DNA of 64,000 nucleotides from Candidatus Spongiihabitans thiooxidans (GCA_001543005.1 LFLB01000025.1:26362-90361); one strand, 5' to 3'. Shown: positions 19,286-29,547, numbered from the stretch's first letter. A program made the numbers and translations. The notes: a model not told the origin generated them from the sequence alone.

Positions 19286-19332
19286 AAGTTCAGTCCAGGT
19301 TATTGGCCGGAATATTGGTCAGGATATTGAAA

Positions 19333-20418
19333 TTAAATAAACGCAGGATAAGAACCGAGATTCTTAAACAAGCCGGCCTCGACTTTTAGTTCGGCCAACG
19401 CCTTTGCCACATGTTTTTCTTCTTGATGTCCCAAAATGTCAATAAAAAAGACGTAGTCCCAGAGTCCGATTTTGGATGGCCTGGATTCAATTTTGGTCAT
19501 ATCAATCTGCCCATCCAGCAAAGGTTGCAATAAATGCAGCAATGCCCCGGGACGACTTCGGCAGGATAACAACAAACTGGTTTTATCATTACCGCTCGGT
19601 GGTGTGGCGCGGTTGGACAAGACTAAAAACCGGGTGGTGTTACCGGATTCATCCTCAATGTTTGCTGCTACAATTTTTAGCTTGTACCGTTCCGCAGCGA
19701 CAGTGCCGGCAATAGCGGCGGCTGATTTTTCCGTAGTCACTTTTTTAGCCGCATCTGCATTACTGCTGGCCGGGATTAATTCCGCTTGAGAACAATTTTT
19801 ATCTATCCAACGTTTGCATTGTCCCAACGACTGGGTATGTGCATATATTTTTTTTACCCGACTGAGGTCATCCTCACTACTCAACAAATTATGATGAATC
19901 TGTAAATTAATTTCACCGCAGATGGTGAGCGATGTGTTCACCAAGCGGTCCAGCGTCCCGGTCACTCCGCCTTCGGTCGAATTTTCAACCGGCACCACAG
20001 AAAAATTGCTGTGTCCGGTTTCAGTCGCCCTAAAAATCTCATCAATGGTAGGGAAATCGACAATGGTAATGGTGCTGCCGAAATGGTGGCGAGCGGCGGC
20101 TTCGGTATAAGTGCCGACCGGACCCAGCACCGAAACCGATAACCCGGCCTCGATACCCCTGGTAATGGACATAATTTCCCTGAACAATGATTCCAGAGCA
20201 CTATCCTGCAACAATCCGTCATTCAAATTTTGTAATCGACTCATAACCTGTGCCTCCCGCTCCGGCCGGTAAAATGCCGGCTGCGCCAATGTGGCTTTGA
20301 TTTGGGCAATCGATTGCGCGGCGCTTAACCGCTGATTCATTAATCGCAGGATGTCCACATCGATCTTGTCGATATTGTCCCGAAAAGTTTTAAGTTTCTT
20401 ATCGGTTTCTTTTGTCAA
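19333..20418 (-). CDS. pheA: Bifunctional chorismate mutase/prephenate dehydratase (P-protein)
   Basis: This 361-residue enzyme makes phenylpyruvate from chorismate. Domain order is an AroQ-type chorismate mutase (about 1-90, IDKIDVDILRLMNQRLSAAQ), prephenate dehydratase (about 95-275, GPVGTYTEAAARHHFG, VPVENSTEGGVTGTLD and the catalytic NTTRFLVL), then a C-terminal ACT domain for phenylalanine feedback (LLSCRSRPGALLHLLQPL and the ESRPSKIGLWDYVFFID effector motif). The gap to gyrA is only 26 bp, so serC, often located there, is missing. Expression is probably coupled to gyrA, tyrA or both. Confidence 0.97.
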   Translation of the reverse strand: MTKETDKKLKTFRDNIDKIDVDILRLMNQRLSAAQSIAQIKATLAQPAFYRPEREAQVMSRLQNLNDGLLQDSALESLFREIMSITRGIEAGLSVSVLGPVGTYTEAAARHHFGSTITIVDFPTIDEIFRATETGHSNFSVVPVENSTEGGVTGTLDRLVNTSLTICGEINLQIHHNLLSSEDDLSRVKKIYAHTQSLGQCKRWIDKNCSQAELIPASSNADAAKKVTTEKSAAAIAGTVAAERYKLKIVAANIEDESGNTTRFLVLSNRATPPSGNDKTSLLLSCRSRPGALLHLLQPLLDGQIDMTKIESRPSKIGLWDYVFFIDILGHQEEKHVAKALAELKVEAGLFKNLGSYPAFI

Positions 20419-20444
20419 GGTTTAGCCTGCTATTGGTTGAAACC

Positions 20445-23042
20445 TCAATGAATGGGCGTCTCTTGATGTGGTTCTTCTTCATCGGCATCCTCAACTTTAC
20501 TTACGCTGACTAATCTTTCGTCATTTTTCAGTGAAATCAATCTTACCCCTTGGGTATTTCTACCCTGGGTCGAAATTTCTGCGATCTCGGTACGAATCAA
20601 AATACCACCATCGGTGATCAACATAACTTCATCGGATTCATTAACGATGTGTGCGCTTACAACTATGCCATTTCGACTCGACGTTTTTATGGCGATAACG
20701 CCCTTACCGCCCCGTTTTCTACGAGGAAAACCTGAAATCAAGGTACGCTTTCCGTAGCCATGTATTGTACAGGTCAGAATTGCCGACTCCGATACAGATT
20801 GTTCACCGTTGCCATTTGCCGCGGGCAACACCATCAGTGAAATGACATTTTGGCCTTTATCCAAACGCATCCCCCTTACCCCTTTTGCCGTACGCCCTAC
20901 CCTTCGGATATCATTTTCCGAAAACCGTGACGCTTTTCCGGCATCACTAATTAACAGAAGGTCTTCAACGCCAGTGGTTAAGGCAACGCCTATCAGATGA
21001 TCATCCTGCTGTAGATTTACCGCAATGATTCCATTGCTTCGGGGCCGAGAAAAATCATTTAAGCGGCATTTTTTAATAATGCCCATGGCGGTCGCCATAA
21101 GGATATTTACACCCTCCTCATAACCCTTAATCGGCAGTATTGCGGTTACTTGTTCGTCTGCATCCAAAGGCAATAGATTGACTAATGGCTTGCCACGGGC
21201 CTGACGCCCGGCTTGAGGAAGTTGGAACACCCTCAGCCAATAGACCTTGCCCATGTTGGAAAAACATAATATAGTGTCATGGGAATTCGCCACAAACATT
21301 CGACTCACAAAATCTTCTTCTTTGGTTCGGGTGGCAATCCTGCCTTTGCCGCCTCGTTTTTGTGTACTGTAATCCGAGATTGGCTGCGACTTCACATAAC
21401 CTTCGTGGGAGATGGTGACCACTACTTCTGCTTCGGGAATTAAATCTTCCATGGATAAATCGAACTCGCCCTCAATAATTTCCGTGCGCCGTTCATCATT
21501 ATAGCGATCGCGAATATCCTGCAATTCTTCCCGAATCACTTCCACCAATCGATCCGGGTTAGTTAAAATTTCCAGCAATGCCAAAATTTCATTGATGATT
21601 TCAGCATATTCCTTATGAATTTTTTCCTGTTCGAGACCGGTGAGTCGATGCAGCCGCATCTCCAGGATTGCCTGAGCCTGTTGCGGCGACATTTGATAGC
21701 CGGTTTCTGTCATCCCATACTTTTTATCCAGGTCGTCTGGACGAGATAAATTTACCTCGCTACCCGACAGCATTTCAGCCACCGCACCCGGTTGCCAGGT
21801 TTTGCTCAGTAGATTTTCCTTTGCCTGGGCCGGGGTTTGGGCGGCTTTAATCATCGCAATAACAGCATCTATATTGGTTAGCGCGACCGCAAGACCTTCG
21901 AGAAGATGTGCGCGGCTACGCGCTTTTCTGAGTTCAAATACCGTTCTGCGGGTAACGACTTCTCTACGGTGCTTGGTGAATTCAGTGAGTATTTCTTTAA
22001 GGTTAAACACATTCGGTTGATTTCTACTCAACGCCACCATGTTGATGCCAAATACGGTCTGCAACTGGGTTTGCTTGTACAAATTATTCAAAACCACTTC
22101 CGACTGCTCGCCTCTTTTTATTTCAACCACCATACGCATACCCGATTTATCGGATTCATCGCGTATGGCGGAAATACCTTCAATCTTTTTATTCTTGACC
22201 AATTCCGCAATTTTTTCCATCAATCTGGCCTTGTTCACCTGGTAGGGCAACTCATGGACAATAATTGCCTCACGACCACTGCTACTGGTTTCGATTTCGG
22301 TGCGCGCACGCACATAAATTCGGCCCCGCCCGGTTTCATAGGCTTGCCTGATTCCGCCATGGCCATTGATGATTCCGGCGGTCGGGAAATCCGGGCCCGG
22401 CAGGTGCTCCATTAATTCCGCAATGCTGATGTCGCTGTTATCCATCAGCGCAAAACAGGCATCAATGGTCTCGCCAAGATTATGCGGCGGAATGTTTGTT
22501 GCCATTCCCACCGCAATACCGGTAGAGCCATTGACCAACAAATTTGGCACCCGGGTAGGCAAAACCAGAGGCTGAGTTTCCGTCTCATCGTAGTTCGGGC
22601 CAAAATCCACGGTCTGTTTATCAAGATCAGCGAGTAATTCGTGTGCAATACGTGCCAATCGAATTTCAGTGTAGCGCATTGCCGCCGGCGAATCGCCGTC
22701 CACCGAGCCAAAGTTACCCTGACCATCGATCAGCATATAGCGCATGGAAAAATTTTGGGCCATGCGAACAATGGTGTCATAAACCGCAGTATCGCCGTGA
22801 GGATGATACTTACCGATGACATCCCCGACCACCCGAGCAGACTTTTTATAAGCCTTATTCCAGTCATTTCCAAGCACCGTCATGGCGTACAACACCCGGC
22901 GATGAACCGGTTTCAGTCCGTCACGAATATCGGGTAAGGCACGCCCAACGATGACGCTCATGGCGTAGTCGAGGTAGGATTGCCGCATCTCTTTTTCCAG
23001 ATTGGCTGGAAGCATTTCTTTTGCGAATGGTGTTTCTGTCAT
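20445..23042 (-). CDS. gyrA: DNA gyrase subunit A
   Basis: GyrA is the breakage-reunion subunit of the type II topoisomerase that introduces negative supercoils. The 865 residues start with [20 protein letters not shown]. The quinolone-determining region is [19 protein letters not shown], in which the position equivalent to E. coli Ser83 is threonine, as in wild-type Pseudomonas. The catalytic tyrosine is in [11 protein letters not shown]. The GyrA box is present as QKRGGKG, and C-terminal beta-pinwheel blades such as [20 protein letters not shown] follow. The acidic end ([11 protein letters not shown]) is typical. It heads the aromatic operon on this strand. Confidence 0.98.
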   Translation of the reverse strand: MTETPFAKEMLPANLEKEMRQSYLDYAMSVIVGRALPDIRDGLKPVHRRVLYAMTVLGNDWNKAYKKSARVVGDVIGKYHPHGDTAVYDTIVRMAQNFSMRYMLIDGQGNFGSVDGDSPAAMRYTEIRLARIAHELLADLDKQTVDFGPNYDETETQPLVLPTRVPNLLVNGSTGIAVGMATNIPPHNLGETIDACFALMDNSDISIAELMEHLPGPDFPTAGIINGHGGIRQAYETGRGRIYVRARTEIETSSSGREAIIVHELPYQVNKARLMEKIAELVKNKKIEGISAIRDESDKSGMRMVVEIKRGEQSEVVLNNLYKQTQLQTVFGINMVALSRNQPNVFNLKEILTEFTKHRREVVTRRTVFELRKARSRAHLLEGLAVALTNIDAVIAMIKAAQTPAQAKENLLSKTWQPGAVAEMLSGSEVNLSRPDDLDKKYGMTETGYQMSPQQAQAILEMRLHRLTGLEQEKIHKEYAEIINEILALLEILTNPDRLVEVIREELQDIRDRYNDERRTEIIEGEFDLSMEDLIPEAEVVVTISHEGYVKSQPISDYSTQKRGGKGRIATRTKEEDFVSRMFVANSHDTILCFSNMGKVYWLRVFQLPQAGRQARGKPLVNLLPLDADEQVTAILPIKGYEEGVNILMATAMGIIKKCRLNDFSRPRSNGIIAVNLQQDDHLIGVALTTGVEDLLLISDAGKASRFSENDIRRVGRTAKGVRGMRLDKGQNVISLMVLPAANGNGEQSVSESAILTCTIHGYGKRTLISGFPRRKRGGKGVIAIKTSSRNGIVVSAHIVNESDEVMLITDGGILIRTEIAEISTQGRNTQGVRLISLKNDERLVSVSKVEDADEEEPHQETPIH

Positions 23043-23126
23043 AGCGATGAAATTGTGTCTCCATCCGATCTCAGGATGGCAACTAAAAATAGGTACAAGT
23101 TATTGATTTTATTAAATAAATTCAAA

Positions 23127-23153
23127 GTTTAATCGAGCGCAAATAAGGTCAAG
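23127..23153 (-). promoter_or_regulatory. Candidate sigma-70 promoter for gyrA
   Basis: In the 220-bp gap upstream of gyrA the minus strand shows TTGACC (23153-23148) and TAAACT (23132-23127) separated by 15 bases. Spacing is shorter than the ideal 17, so this is a weak call based only on hexamer similarity and on being the only gap that can hold the gyrA promoter. Confidence 0.3.
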
Positions 23154-23262
23154 GGAAAGCTAAAATTTAAAGGCGAAATTTATCACATACGGTGCGTGAA
23201 ACACACTCAAACAAGCGAATAATCAGGACAAAATAGAGGTATGCGTCACATGGCAGCGAACG

Positions 23263-24675
23263 CTACTTTATAGTCATACCATCCGTCATGCCCTCAATTA
23301 TTCCATCAATCTCTACATCAGTCGCTGCATCCGCAATCTCATCCCACAATCCATCGTATTGCTGTTGGGATTCCAGCCACCCGCGCACGGCCGGTTGCAT
23401 TTTTACTTTCATAGTGATTGCACCACTTTCATCCACTTCCTCGTTAATGACTTCACAGCGTTGAAACAACTTGGAACGCAGCGCGCCGGCCTGGGGTTTT
23501 AAGTTAAATAAATAATATCGATGTCCCTGGCTTAAAAGCGCCGCCAAAGCCTGTTGCACTAACTCGACTCCAGCACCCGTTTCAGCGGACAACCATATCT
23601 TGTCAACCCGTTGTTGGCCGTTAGCCTGTTGACCGCTATATTGAATTGTTTTCACCGCGTCTCCGGTTAAATCTATTTTGTTATAAACATGAATAATCGG
23701 GATATCTTTGGCGCCAATTTCATCCAGCACCTGTTGGACGTGGTAGCCAAGCTCCAGATGGTCTGGATCAGACACATCGCTGACCAGAAGCAAACAAGTC
23801 GCACTTGTAACTTCCTCCAAAGTGGAATGGAAGGCGGCCACCAACGTATGGGGTAATTGGCGCACGAAACCAACGGTGTCCGAAAGGACTATTGGTCCGA
23901 AACCGGGTAATTCCACACGCCGCATGGTGGCATCCAACGTGGTAAACAAATTGTCCTCAACCAGTACATCGGACCCGGTTATGGCATTGAATAACGAGGA
24001 TTTTCCCGCATTGGTATAACCGACCAGGGAAACTGTCGGAATGGGGGTACGATGACGCGCCCGTCGACGTAATGAACGTTGGGCTTCTACTTTGTCAAGG
24101 CGACCGGTTAATGTCTTTATTCGCGTGCCTATTAGACGCCGATCGGTCTCCAATTGGGATTCACCCGGGCCACGCAGACCAATACCGCCTTTTTGCCGTT
24201 CCAGATGGGTCCAGCCTCGAACCAAACGGGTGGACAGATGTTTCAGTTGAGCCAGTTCCACTTGAAGTTTGCCTTCGCTTGAGGTGGCTCTTTGCGCGAA
24301 AATATCCAGAATAAGACCAGAACGATCAAGCACCCTGCACTGGACAATACGTTCAATATTTCTTTCCTGGACTGGACTGATTGCATGGTCAAAAATCACA
24401 ACGGTGGCATGATAATTTTCCACCATTTCACTCAATTCTTCAGCTTTTCCCTTGCCTATAAAGGTAGCGGCAACAGGCTTGAAACGCACCGCAATAAATT
24501 CCCCGCAAACCTCCGCGCCCGCAGAGATTGCCAGCTCGCTGAGCTCCCTCAGCGGCCCAGGGTCATGAAAGCTATCGTGCGGTGCCGCAATATACGGTCG
24601 CTGGACCTGGCGAACCAGAATCGCCCGCTCTACCTGATCGAAGTTACTACGGTGGCGGTCTATATACCTAAACAG
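23263..24675 (-). CDS. hflX: Ribosome-associated GTPase HflX
   Basis: HflX is a GTPase that splits stalled or hibernating 70S ribosomes. The HflX domain ends with the glycine-rich GGIGLRGPGESQLETDRRLI linker, followed by the G domain: G1 GYTNAGKSSLF, G3 DTVGFVRQLP, G4 NKID. The frame remains open and family-like upstream of the first conventional start (a GTG at 24489). The extra residues include FDQVERAILVRQVQRPYIAA and LRELSELAISAGAEV, equivalent to the ERAVLVHI N-terminus of other HflX proteins. The open frame begins after a TAG, and the best initiator is a CTG at 24675 (470 residues) with GGAG ten bases upstream. The start is therefore uncertain, but the extension is coding. Confidence 0.88.
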   Translation of the reverse strand: MFRYIDRHRSNFDQVERAILVRQVQRPYIAAPHDSFHDPGPLRELSELAISAGAEVCGEFIAVRFKPVAATFIGKGKAEELSEMVENYHATVVIFDHAISPVQERNIERIVQCRVLDRSGLILDIFAQRATSSEGKLQVELAQLKHLSTRLVRGWTHLERQKGGIGLRGPGESQLETDRRLIGTRIKTLTGRLDKVEAQRSLRRRARHRTPIPTVSLVGYTNAGKSSLFNAITGSDVLVEDNLFTTLDATMRRVELPGFGPIVLSDTVGFVRQLPHTLVAAFHSTLEEVTSATCLLLVSDVSDPDHLELGYHVQQVLDEIGAKDIPIIHVYNKIDLTGDAVKTIQYSGQQANGQQRVDKIWLSAETGAGVELVQQALAALLSQGHRYYLFNLKPQAGALRSKLFQRCEVINEEVDESGAITMKVKMQPAVRGWLESQQQYDGLWDEIADAATDVEIDGIIEGMTDGMTIK

Positions 24676-24789
24676 GGCGCGCTATCTCCATTAAATTTTT
24701 CGCGTAAATTTTTCCGGATCACACAAATCCTGGCCTGTACCCCTTAAATTACCATCAAGCATTATGCGCGGCAATTTAATCTTTTCCGG

Positions 24790-25068
24790 CTAATCGTTTC
24801 CAGGATTTTCTTCAAATTCAGGATTGTGGTCATCTTGTTCGTTTTCATGGGCGATGCGCACGGATCGGGCTGGAACAATAGTTGAAATTGCGTGCTTATA
24901 AATCATTTGATTGACAGTATTACGCAATACAATCACAAACTGATCAAATGAATCGATTTGCCCTTGAAGTTTTATACCGTTTACTAAAAATATAGATACC
25001 GGGATTCGCTCTTTTCTTAAAACATTCAAAAATGGATCCTGTAAAGCCGTTCCTCTTAGTTGTGCCAT
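24790..25068 (-). CDS. hfq: RNA chaperone Hfq
   Basis: Hfq is the hexameric Sm-like protein that pairs small RNAs with mRNAs. The start at 25068 gives 92 residues and is preceded by AAGG at good spacing; an upstream alternative adds eight unrelated residues. The Sm1 motif covers [20 protein letters not shown] and [16 protein letters not shown], and Sm2 is the [12 protein letters not shown] block. The distal-face residues are conserved. The C-terminal tail is short and acidic ([18 protein letters not shown]). hflX follows about 110 bp downstream, as usual, but miaA, the normal upstream neighbour, is 9 kb away on the far side of an island. Confidence 0.97.
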   Translation of the reverse strand: MAQLRGTALQDPFLNVLRKERIPVSIFLVNGIKLQGQIDSFDQFVIVLRNTVNQMIYKHAISTIVPARSVRIAHENEQDDHNPEFEENPGND

Positions 25069-25233
25069 TATAATTACCTTTATTATTGTCAATCGTATTA
25101 ATTTTAAGGTTGCAACATCTGCAAATACGGTTCTGCCGTAACAAGGCTATCGTAACAGGACTTGCGTAGCCAGTCCTCATTATTATAGGAACCTCTGATT
25201 TAAGGCTACGCATTCAAATTGTCGATTTTATTC

Positions 25234-25690
25234 TCAAGCATTTATTATCTGATTTGAAAATCGGGATTTCTTAACGGTATTTGACTTGTAAACGATCTTC
25301 AAAGCTATTTTCTCAAGTTCCATGGCCAACTCAAATTGTGGATTATTAGCGCCTAAAATTTTTAGTACTTCATGACTCCTCTCCCATGACGGTTGCCCGT
25401 GGGTCATAAATTCTTATAAACGCGGTGACCAAAACCCATAAATCGAATTTTGTCGTTTTATCCTGGGCTTTTTTAATGGATCAATCGATTTGATCCATAG
25501 AGCCAATTTCATCCAGCATTTTTAATACCGCTTCGTTTGCACCACCATGATCCAGACCCCATAACGAAGCGATACCCGATGCCGTGCATGCGTGAAGGTT
25601 TGAGTCCGTTCTTGAGCTATCCGCAATAGCGACCATCATCAAGAACGGTCTAGCGTATTCGATCACTCATTGAGGCGGCGAGACCATAAG
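25234..25690 (-). pseudogene. gltA: Degenerate citrate synthase fragment
   Basis: The minus strand encodes recognisable citrate synthase pieces in shifting frames. [20 protein letters not shown] and [10 protein letters not shown] come first, then an in-frame TGA. After KAQDKTTKFDL the next frame gives MGFGHRVYKN (25439-25410), then back to YDPRATVMGERSHEVLKILG and AMELEKIALK. GFGHRVYKN and YDPRATVM are signature citrate synthase segments. At least one stop and two frameshifts interrupt about 140 residues, and both the N-terminal two thirds and the C-terminus are missing. The remnant lies at the hfq side of the island and is probably a relic from the insertion or an earlier rearrangement. A functional gltA is presumably elsewhere. 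Confidence 0.88.
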
Positions 25691-25975
25691 GCAAAGGCTG
25701 GAGCAACCTGCGTCAATTTTGGTGCCAACAAGTTGATCGAGTCCAAAACAAATCACGAAAACCAATACAGATTTTTTTAATGAAAGTCAACGATGATGCA
25801 TTATTACAGCATTTATCATATTTTTTCATTGTTTTATGCGGATAATTTTCGAATAAATTTATTATTGCATCACTGTGATGCAATATGATACATTAGCGAA
25901 ATGTGAAACCTATCCAAGCCAAAGTCGACCCAAAGTTCAAACTTTTCCGCAAAGGAAAGCGATGTCGAAGTCGAT

Positions 25976-26751
25976 GTGCTTAAAGGGATGCTTGCCGCCT
26001 CAAACGATGCTTGCTGGTGCATGGAGTTTCGCGAGCCTGTTGACCTTACGGCACCGGATGCGGAGGTTGTTCGGCAGGTTTTTGAAAACGATCCGGTCTG
26101 GCGTCATTGTAACCAAGCGATGGCACGGCTGTATCACTTGCCTGCTGGCGAAGATTTTAACACCCGCCCTGTGGGCGATATTTTTCCGCGCAATCGCCAG
26201 AACGAGGAGTTTGTTCACAAGCTGATCGCCAACGGCTTTGAAGTGGACGCCGCACCTGCTCTCGACAAACGCTACGACGACGTGAAAATCCATGTCGAGA
26301 ACGACGTGCGCGCCCACATCGTTGATGGCTTTCTCGTTCGAATGTTTGGTGTCGTGCGCGACATCGGCAAGCATAAGCAGCGGGAACGGGTGTTGAAGGA
26401 CAGGTTGGAGGCCATTGATGGAATTCTCTCTGCCATTCCTGATCCATTGATTGCCGTGGATACCGGCGGTCTGATTGAGGCGATCAATCCTGCGGAGCCA
26501 CCTGGCTTGGCCAACCTGCAGAAACGGTGCTCGGTCAGACACTCAAAGCTGTGCTGGCGGGCTCTCAGCACAGCGTGTTGCCACCAGAGCTTACACAAAT
26601 AATGACGCGAGTTAAAACACTCGGAACTGCTGTCGCGCTTCGTTTGTCTGGCCAAGAGCCAACCGCACGCTGGTATGTTGGGCCTCGGGAGACCAGTTCC
26701 GGGACCGCATTTGTGATTCAGATCACGCCCGACGTTGGGGTTGGAGGTTAA
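25976..26751 (+). pseudogene. PAS-domain protein, interrupted by one frameshift
   Basis: The first frame (GTG at 25976) encodes LKGMLAASNDACWCMEFREP and VRQVFENDPVWRHCNQAMAR, a PAS-like domain, then a second PAS start DGILSAIPDPLIAVDTGGLI followed by EAINPA. At about 26490 the sensible sequence moves to the next frame (ATWLGQPAETVLGQTLKAVL) and runs to a TAA at 26751, two bases before the ATG of the AAA+ regulator. One inserted or deleted base explains the break. The intact version would be about 255 residues. The true start is unclear: an ATG at 25962 has the better ribosome-binding site (AAGGAAAG) but is in another frame. It probably sensed a signal for the following regulator. Confidence 0.65.
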
Positions 26752-26752
26752 G

Positions 26753-28189
26753 ATGCAAAAGGGACTCTGGCCAGAGCATCCGCTTTTTTCGGCGACGAGT
26801 CTCGGCGAGGCTGAAAGACGGTTAGAATCGTTTGATGATGGTCTGATTTTTCTCTCTCCCAGCGGGCAAATCGTTCATCTCAATAACGAGGCTACGCGGC
26901 AAATCGGGATCGACGCCGCAACCGCGATCGGCAACACGCCAGCGGAAGTTACAACAGCTTGCTCAGGCTGGCATGACCTCGTTGCAAGCCTTGCCGCAGA
27001 TCGGACTGCGGACGTCTTGTTGCACCGCAGTGACGGTCGCGCGATCCTTGCTGTGCCACGACGGATGCCAACGCAATCAGCGCGAGATCCAATTACGATG
27101 ATCTTGCTACGCGATCTGAGTGGGCTAGACTATCGGCGCAGCCGGGCAAGTGGACGAAACAGTGGCTCCCGTATCCAGTTTCTGGCTGAAAATCGGACAC
27201 GCCCTGATTTTGCCACTCAGCGTCAGCTAAACCCCGAATTACATAGAATCCTATCGCGTGGTGAAAGAGCGATGGTTCAGGGCGCACGCATCCTGATTAC
27301 CGGCGAGTCCGGTGTCGGCAAGACCGAGATTGCAAAATTTCTGCACAGCACCGTGGCCAATGCCAATGATCCCTTTGTCGTTGTTAACTGCGCCTCATCT
27401 TGCAATGCACTGTTCGGAATCGATGAAGATGCGAGCGCAACACGACGCCCGAGTATGATTGAGCAGGCCGAGGGCGGCACACTTTTTCTTGACGAAGTTG
27501 GTGAAATTCCACGCAGCGAGCAGGCGAGTTTATTGGGTTTTCTGGAATATGGTCTTGTCACCAGCGAAGCAGGCAGGCAGTACCGGGTTGCCAATGTCCG
27601 GGTGATTGCCACCACCAACCGTGATTTGCGACAATTGGTGACCGACGGAAAATTTCGCGCCGATCTTTACTACCGCTTGGCCGTGGTGCCGATACGGGTT
27701 CCGGCGCTACGCGAGATTTCAGCCCTCATTGCTCATCTAATCAATCGGTTTTTACAGACCATCAATCAGCGCCGCCAGACGCCGATCATGATGCCGCAGC
27801 GCCTGAGAGAACGGCTTTTGGATTACAGCTTTCCGGGCAATATTCGCGAGCTTTTGAACATCGTCCAAAAACTCGTGATCTTTATGGAAGACTCATGCGA
27901 CCTGGAAGAAGTAATCGAAGATATCCTGTCCCCTATTGACATCCCCGGCCTTGACGGTGCGCTTGCGCCATGCTTTCCAGGGGCCAGCACATTTAACCTG
28001 AAGTGTGAGGTCAGACGCTATGAGCGCGGTCTCATCGACAAGGCGATAAGAGTTCACGGCAGCAAGAGAAAGGCTGCCAGCGCCCTGGGCGTAGATATTG
28101 GTACGATTGTTCGCAAGACGACAGGTCGGTACGAACCCGTATCGGTTAACGACGAGAAACTCAACAAAACTGGAGGAAATAAACTATGA
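26753..28189 (+). CDS. AAA+ bacterial-enhancer-binding-type regulator lacking the GAFTGA loop
   Basis: A 478-residue regulator with an N-terminal PAS domain (about 14-125, ESFDDGLIFLSPSGQIVHLN), an AAA+ domain and a C-terminal Fis-type helix-turn-helix (about 430-462, IDKAIRVHGSKRKAASALGV). Walker A GESGVGKTE is at 184-192, Walker B GGTLFLDE at 241-248, and arginine-finger regions FRADLYYRLAVVPIRVPALR and YSFPGNIRELLN are intact. Between the Walker motifs the sigma-54-contacting GAFTGA is replaced by IDEDASATRRPS, so it probably acts without sigma-54, as TyrR does. The start is set by a strong GGAGG five bases before the ATG. Its stop overlaps the start of the solute-binding-protein gene, which suggests it controls that transporter. 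Confidence 0.82.
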   Translation: MQKGLWPEHPLFSATSLGEAERRLESFDDGLIFLSPSGQIVHLNNEATRQIGIDAATAIGNTPAEVTTACSGWHDLVASLAADRTADVLLHRSDGRAILAVPRRMPTQSARDPITMILLRDLSGLDYRRSRASGRNSGSRIQFLAENRTRPDFATQRQLNPELHRILSRGERAMVQGARILITGESGVGKTEIAKFLHSTVANANDPFVVVNCASSCNALFGIDEDASATRRPSMIEQAEGGTLFLDEVGEIPRSEQASLLGFLEYGLVTSEAGRQYRVANVRVIATTNRDLRQLVTDGKFRADLYYRLAVVPIRVPALREISALIAHLINRFLQTINQRRQTPIMMPQRLRERLLDYSFPGNIRELLNIVQKLVIFMEDSCDLEEVIEDILSPIDIPGLDGALAPCFPGASTFNLKCEVRRYERGLIDKAIRVHGSKRKAASALGVDIGTIVRKTTGRYEPVSVNDEKLNKTGGNKL

Positions 28190-29241
28190 CAATCACTCGA
28201 CAACTCATCGCGGGGGCAAGTGCTGCCGCCATTTTCGTTGCTCCGCTTAGCCCAGCTATGGCAGGCGGCGAAATCAATATTCTGACATGGGAAGGCTACG
28301 CCGACCCCAGCGTTATCGGTCCCTTTGAGGAAGCAACAGGCTGCAAGGTTTCGGCCACTTATGTCGGATCAAACGACGATTTTGCGCCAAAACTTGCCGC
28401 AGGCGGCGGTGTCTTTGATCTCGTTTCGCCATCAATTGACACGACCGCCCCGTTGATACAGGCTGGATTTATCGATCCCGTCGACCCCTCACGTTTAACC
28501 GCCTGGAACGACCTTTACGAGAAATTTCGTAGCTCCCCCGGCATTCGTGCCAACGGTAAAGTCTACGGTGTTCCCTTTGCCTGGGGCGCTATTTCTTTCA
28601 TGTATCGCCCCGACAAATTTGCAACGCCGCCAACCTCAATTGCGGCACTCTGGTACCCGGCCTTGAAGGGCAAAGTATCCCTTTGGGACGACAAGAGCGC
28701 GATTTTTGTCGCCGCCCGGCTGAACGGTGACAACGATATCTACCACCTGACCGACGACCAGATCGCAGCGGCGCAGAAAAAGCTGATCGAACAGCGACCT
28801 CTTATTCGTAAATACTGGTCGACAGCAGGTGAGTTGGTTGATCTCTTCAAATCGGACGAAGTTTGGATTTCGAATACCTGGGCCGGTTATCAATCGTCCT
28901 TGCTCGCCGCTGAGGGCATCGAAGTGGTGGAGTTTATCCCCGAAGAAAACGCCGAAGGCTGGATGGATAGCTTCATGATTGTCAAAGGCACACCCAACGA
29001 GGAATGTGTTTACGAATTTCTCAACATGGCGATCAGCACGCTTGGGCAATGTGGTGTCGCCAATGTCAATGGCTATTCGACCGCTAATCCAGTTGCCGCG
29101 CGCGAGTGCATGACGCCGGAGCAATTCGACATCCTTCACCAGGGCGACCCGGATTATCTCGACAGCCTGCTTTTGTGGGAAAACCTTGAAGATCGACTAA
29201 GCACTTATACCAACGCATGGAACGCCGTGAAAGCTCAGTAG
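28186..29241 (+). CDS. Spermidine/putrescine-type ABC transporter substrate-binding protein
   Basis: A periplasmic binding protein of 351 residues, with a signal peptide cleaved after residue 26 (LSPAMA, then GGEINILTWEGYAD). The mature start INILTWEGYAD and the later YGVPFAWGAISFMYRPDKF and WISNTWAGYQSSLLAAEGI match the PotD/PotF class. The acidic pocket residues that bind polyamines cannot be verified from sequence alone, so amines, betaines or related compounds are possible ligands. The ATG overlaps the regulator's stop codon by four bases, and AGGAAA precedes it. It is the first transporter gene, separated from the ATPase gene by about 300 bp. Confidence 0.87.
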   Translation: MTITRQLIAGASAAAIFVAPLSPAMAGGEINILTWEGYADPSVIGPFEEATGCKVSATYVGSNDDFAPKLAAGGGVFDLVSPSIDTTAPLIQAGFIDPVDPSRLTAWNDLYEKFRSSPGIRANGKVYGVPFAWGAISFMYRPDKFATPPTSIAALWYPALKGKVSLWDDKSAIFVAARLNGDNDIYHLTDDQIAAAQKKLIEQRPLIRKYWSTAGELVDLFKSDEVWISNTWAGYQSSLLAAEGIEVVEFIPEENAEGWMDSFMIVKGTPNEECVYEFLNMAISTLGQCGVANVNGYSTANPVAARECMTPEQFDILHQGDPDYLDSLLLWENLEDRLSTYTNAWNAVKAQ

Positions 29242-29547
29242 TCAAATAACGTCAACTCGGGATAACGGGTATTGTGATTGCACGAGTCCATTCTTCACGT
29301 CATGGCGGGGAACGAGGTGGCGTAAACAATCTCATGACCGGGGTTGCTCGGGTCTCGCTTGTTTCAACCTTGCAGAGATTGCTTAAACCCGGCTTCCGAC
29401 TTCCTTGCGATGATCTGTGAAATATATAATTTCAATGGGTTATCGGTTTTTTCTCGAATTAACATTAAATTGTATGATGAGGGTGCGACAGGCGACGCAC
29501 CATCGCACCTTTCCTGATCTGTGCGAAGCCCTGGTTCAACCTGAAGC
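29242..29547 (+). other. Gap between solute-binding protein and ATPase genes
   Basis: No open reading frame or recognisable remnant. A TATGAT hexamer at about 29474 (AAATTGTATGATGAGG) could be a -10 element of an internal promoter for the downstream transporter genes, and a short repeat GGTGCGACAGGCGACGCACC-like hairpin follows it. Both are weak. The gap is unusual inside an otherwise overlapping transporter operon. Confidence 0.3.

Noticed and set aside
22810..22860. GyrA Thr at the Ser83-equivalent position as a quinolone-resistance mutation
   Set aside because: Threonine is the wild-type residue in several gammaproteobacteria, so it cannot be called a resistance change.
25875..26225. 116-codon plus-strand ORF before the PAS gene
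   Set aside because: It overlaps the PAS-coding frame out of phase and its sequence has no domain similarity; only an ATG at 25962 with a good ribosome-binding site is notable.
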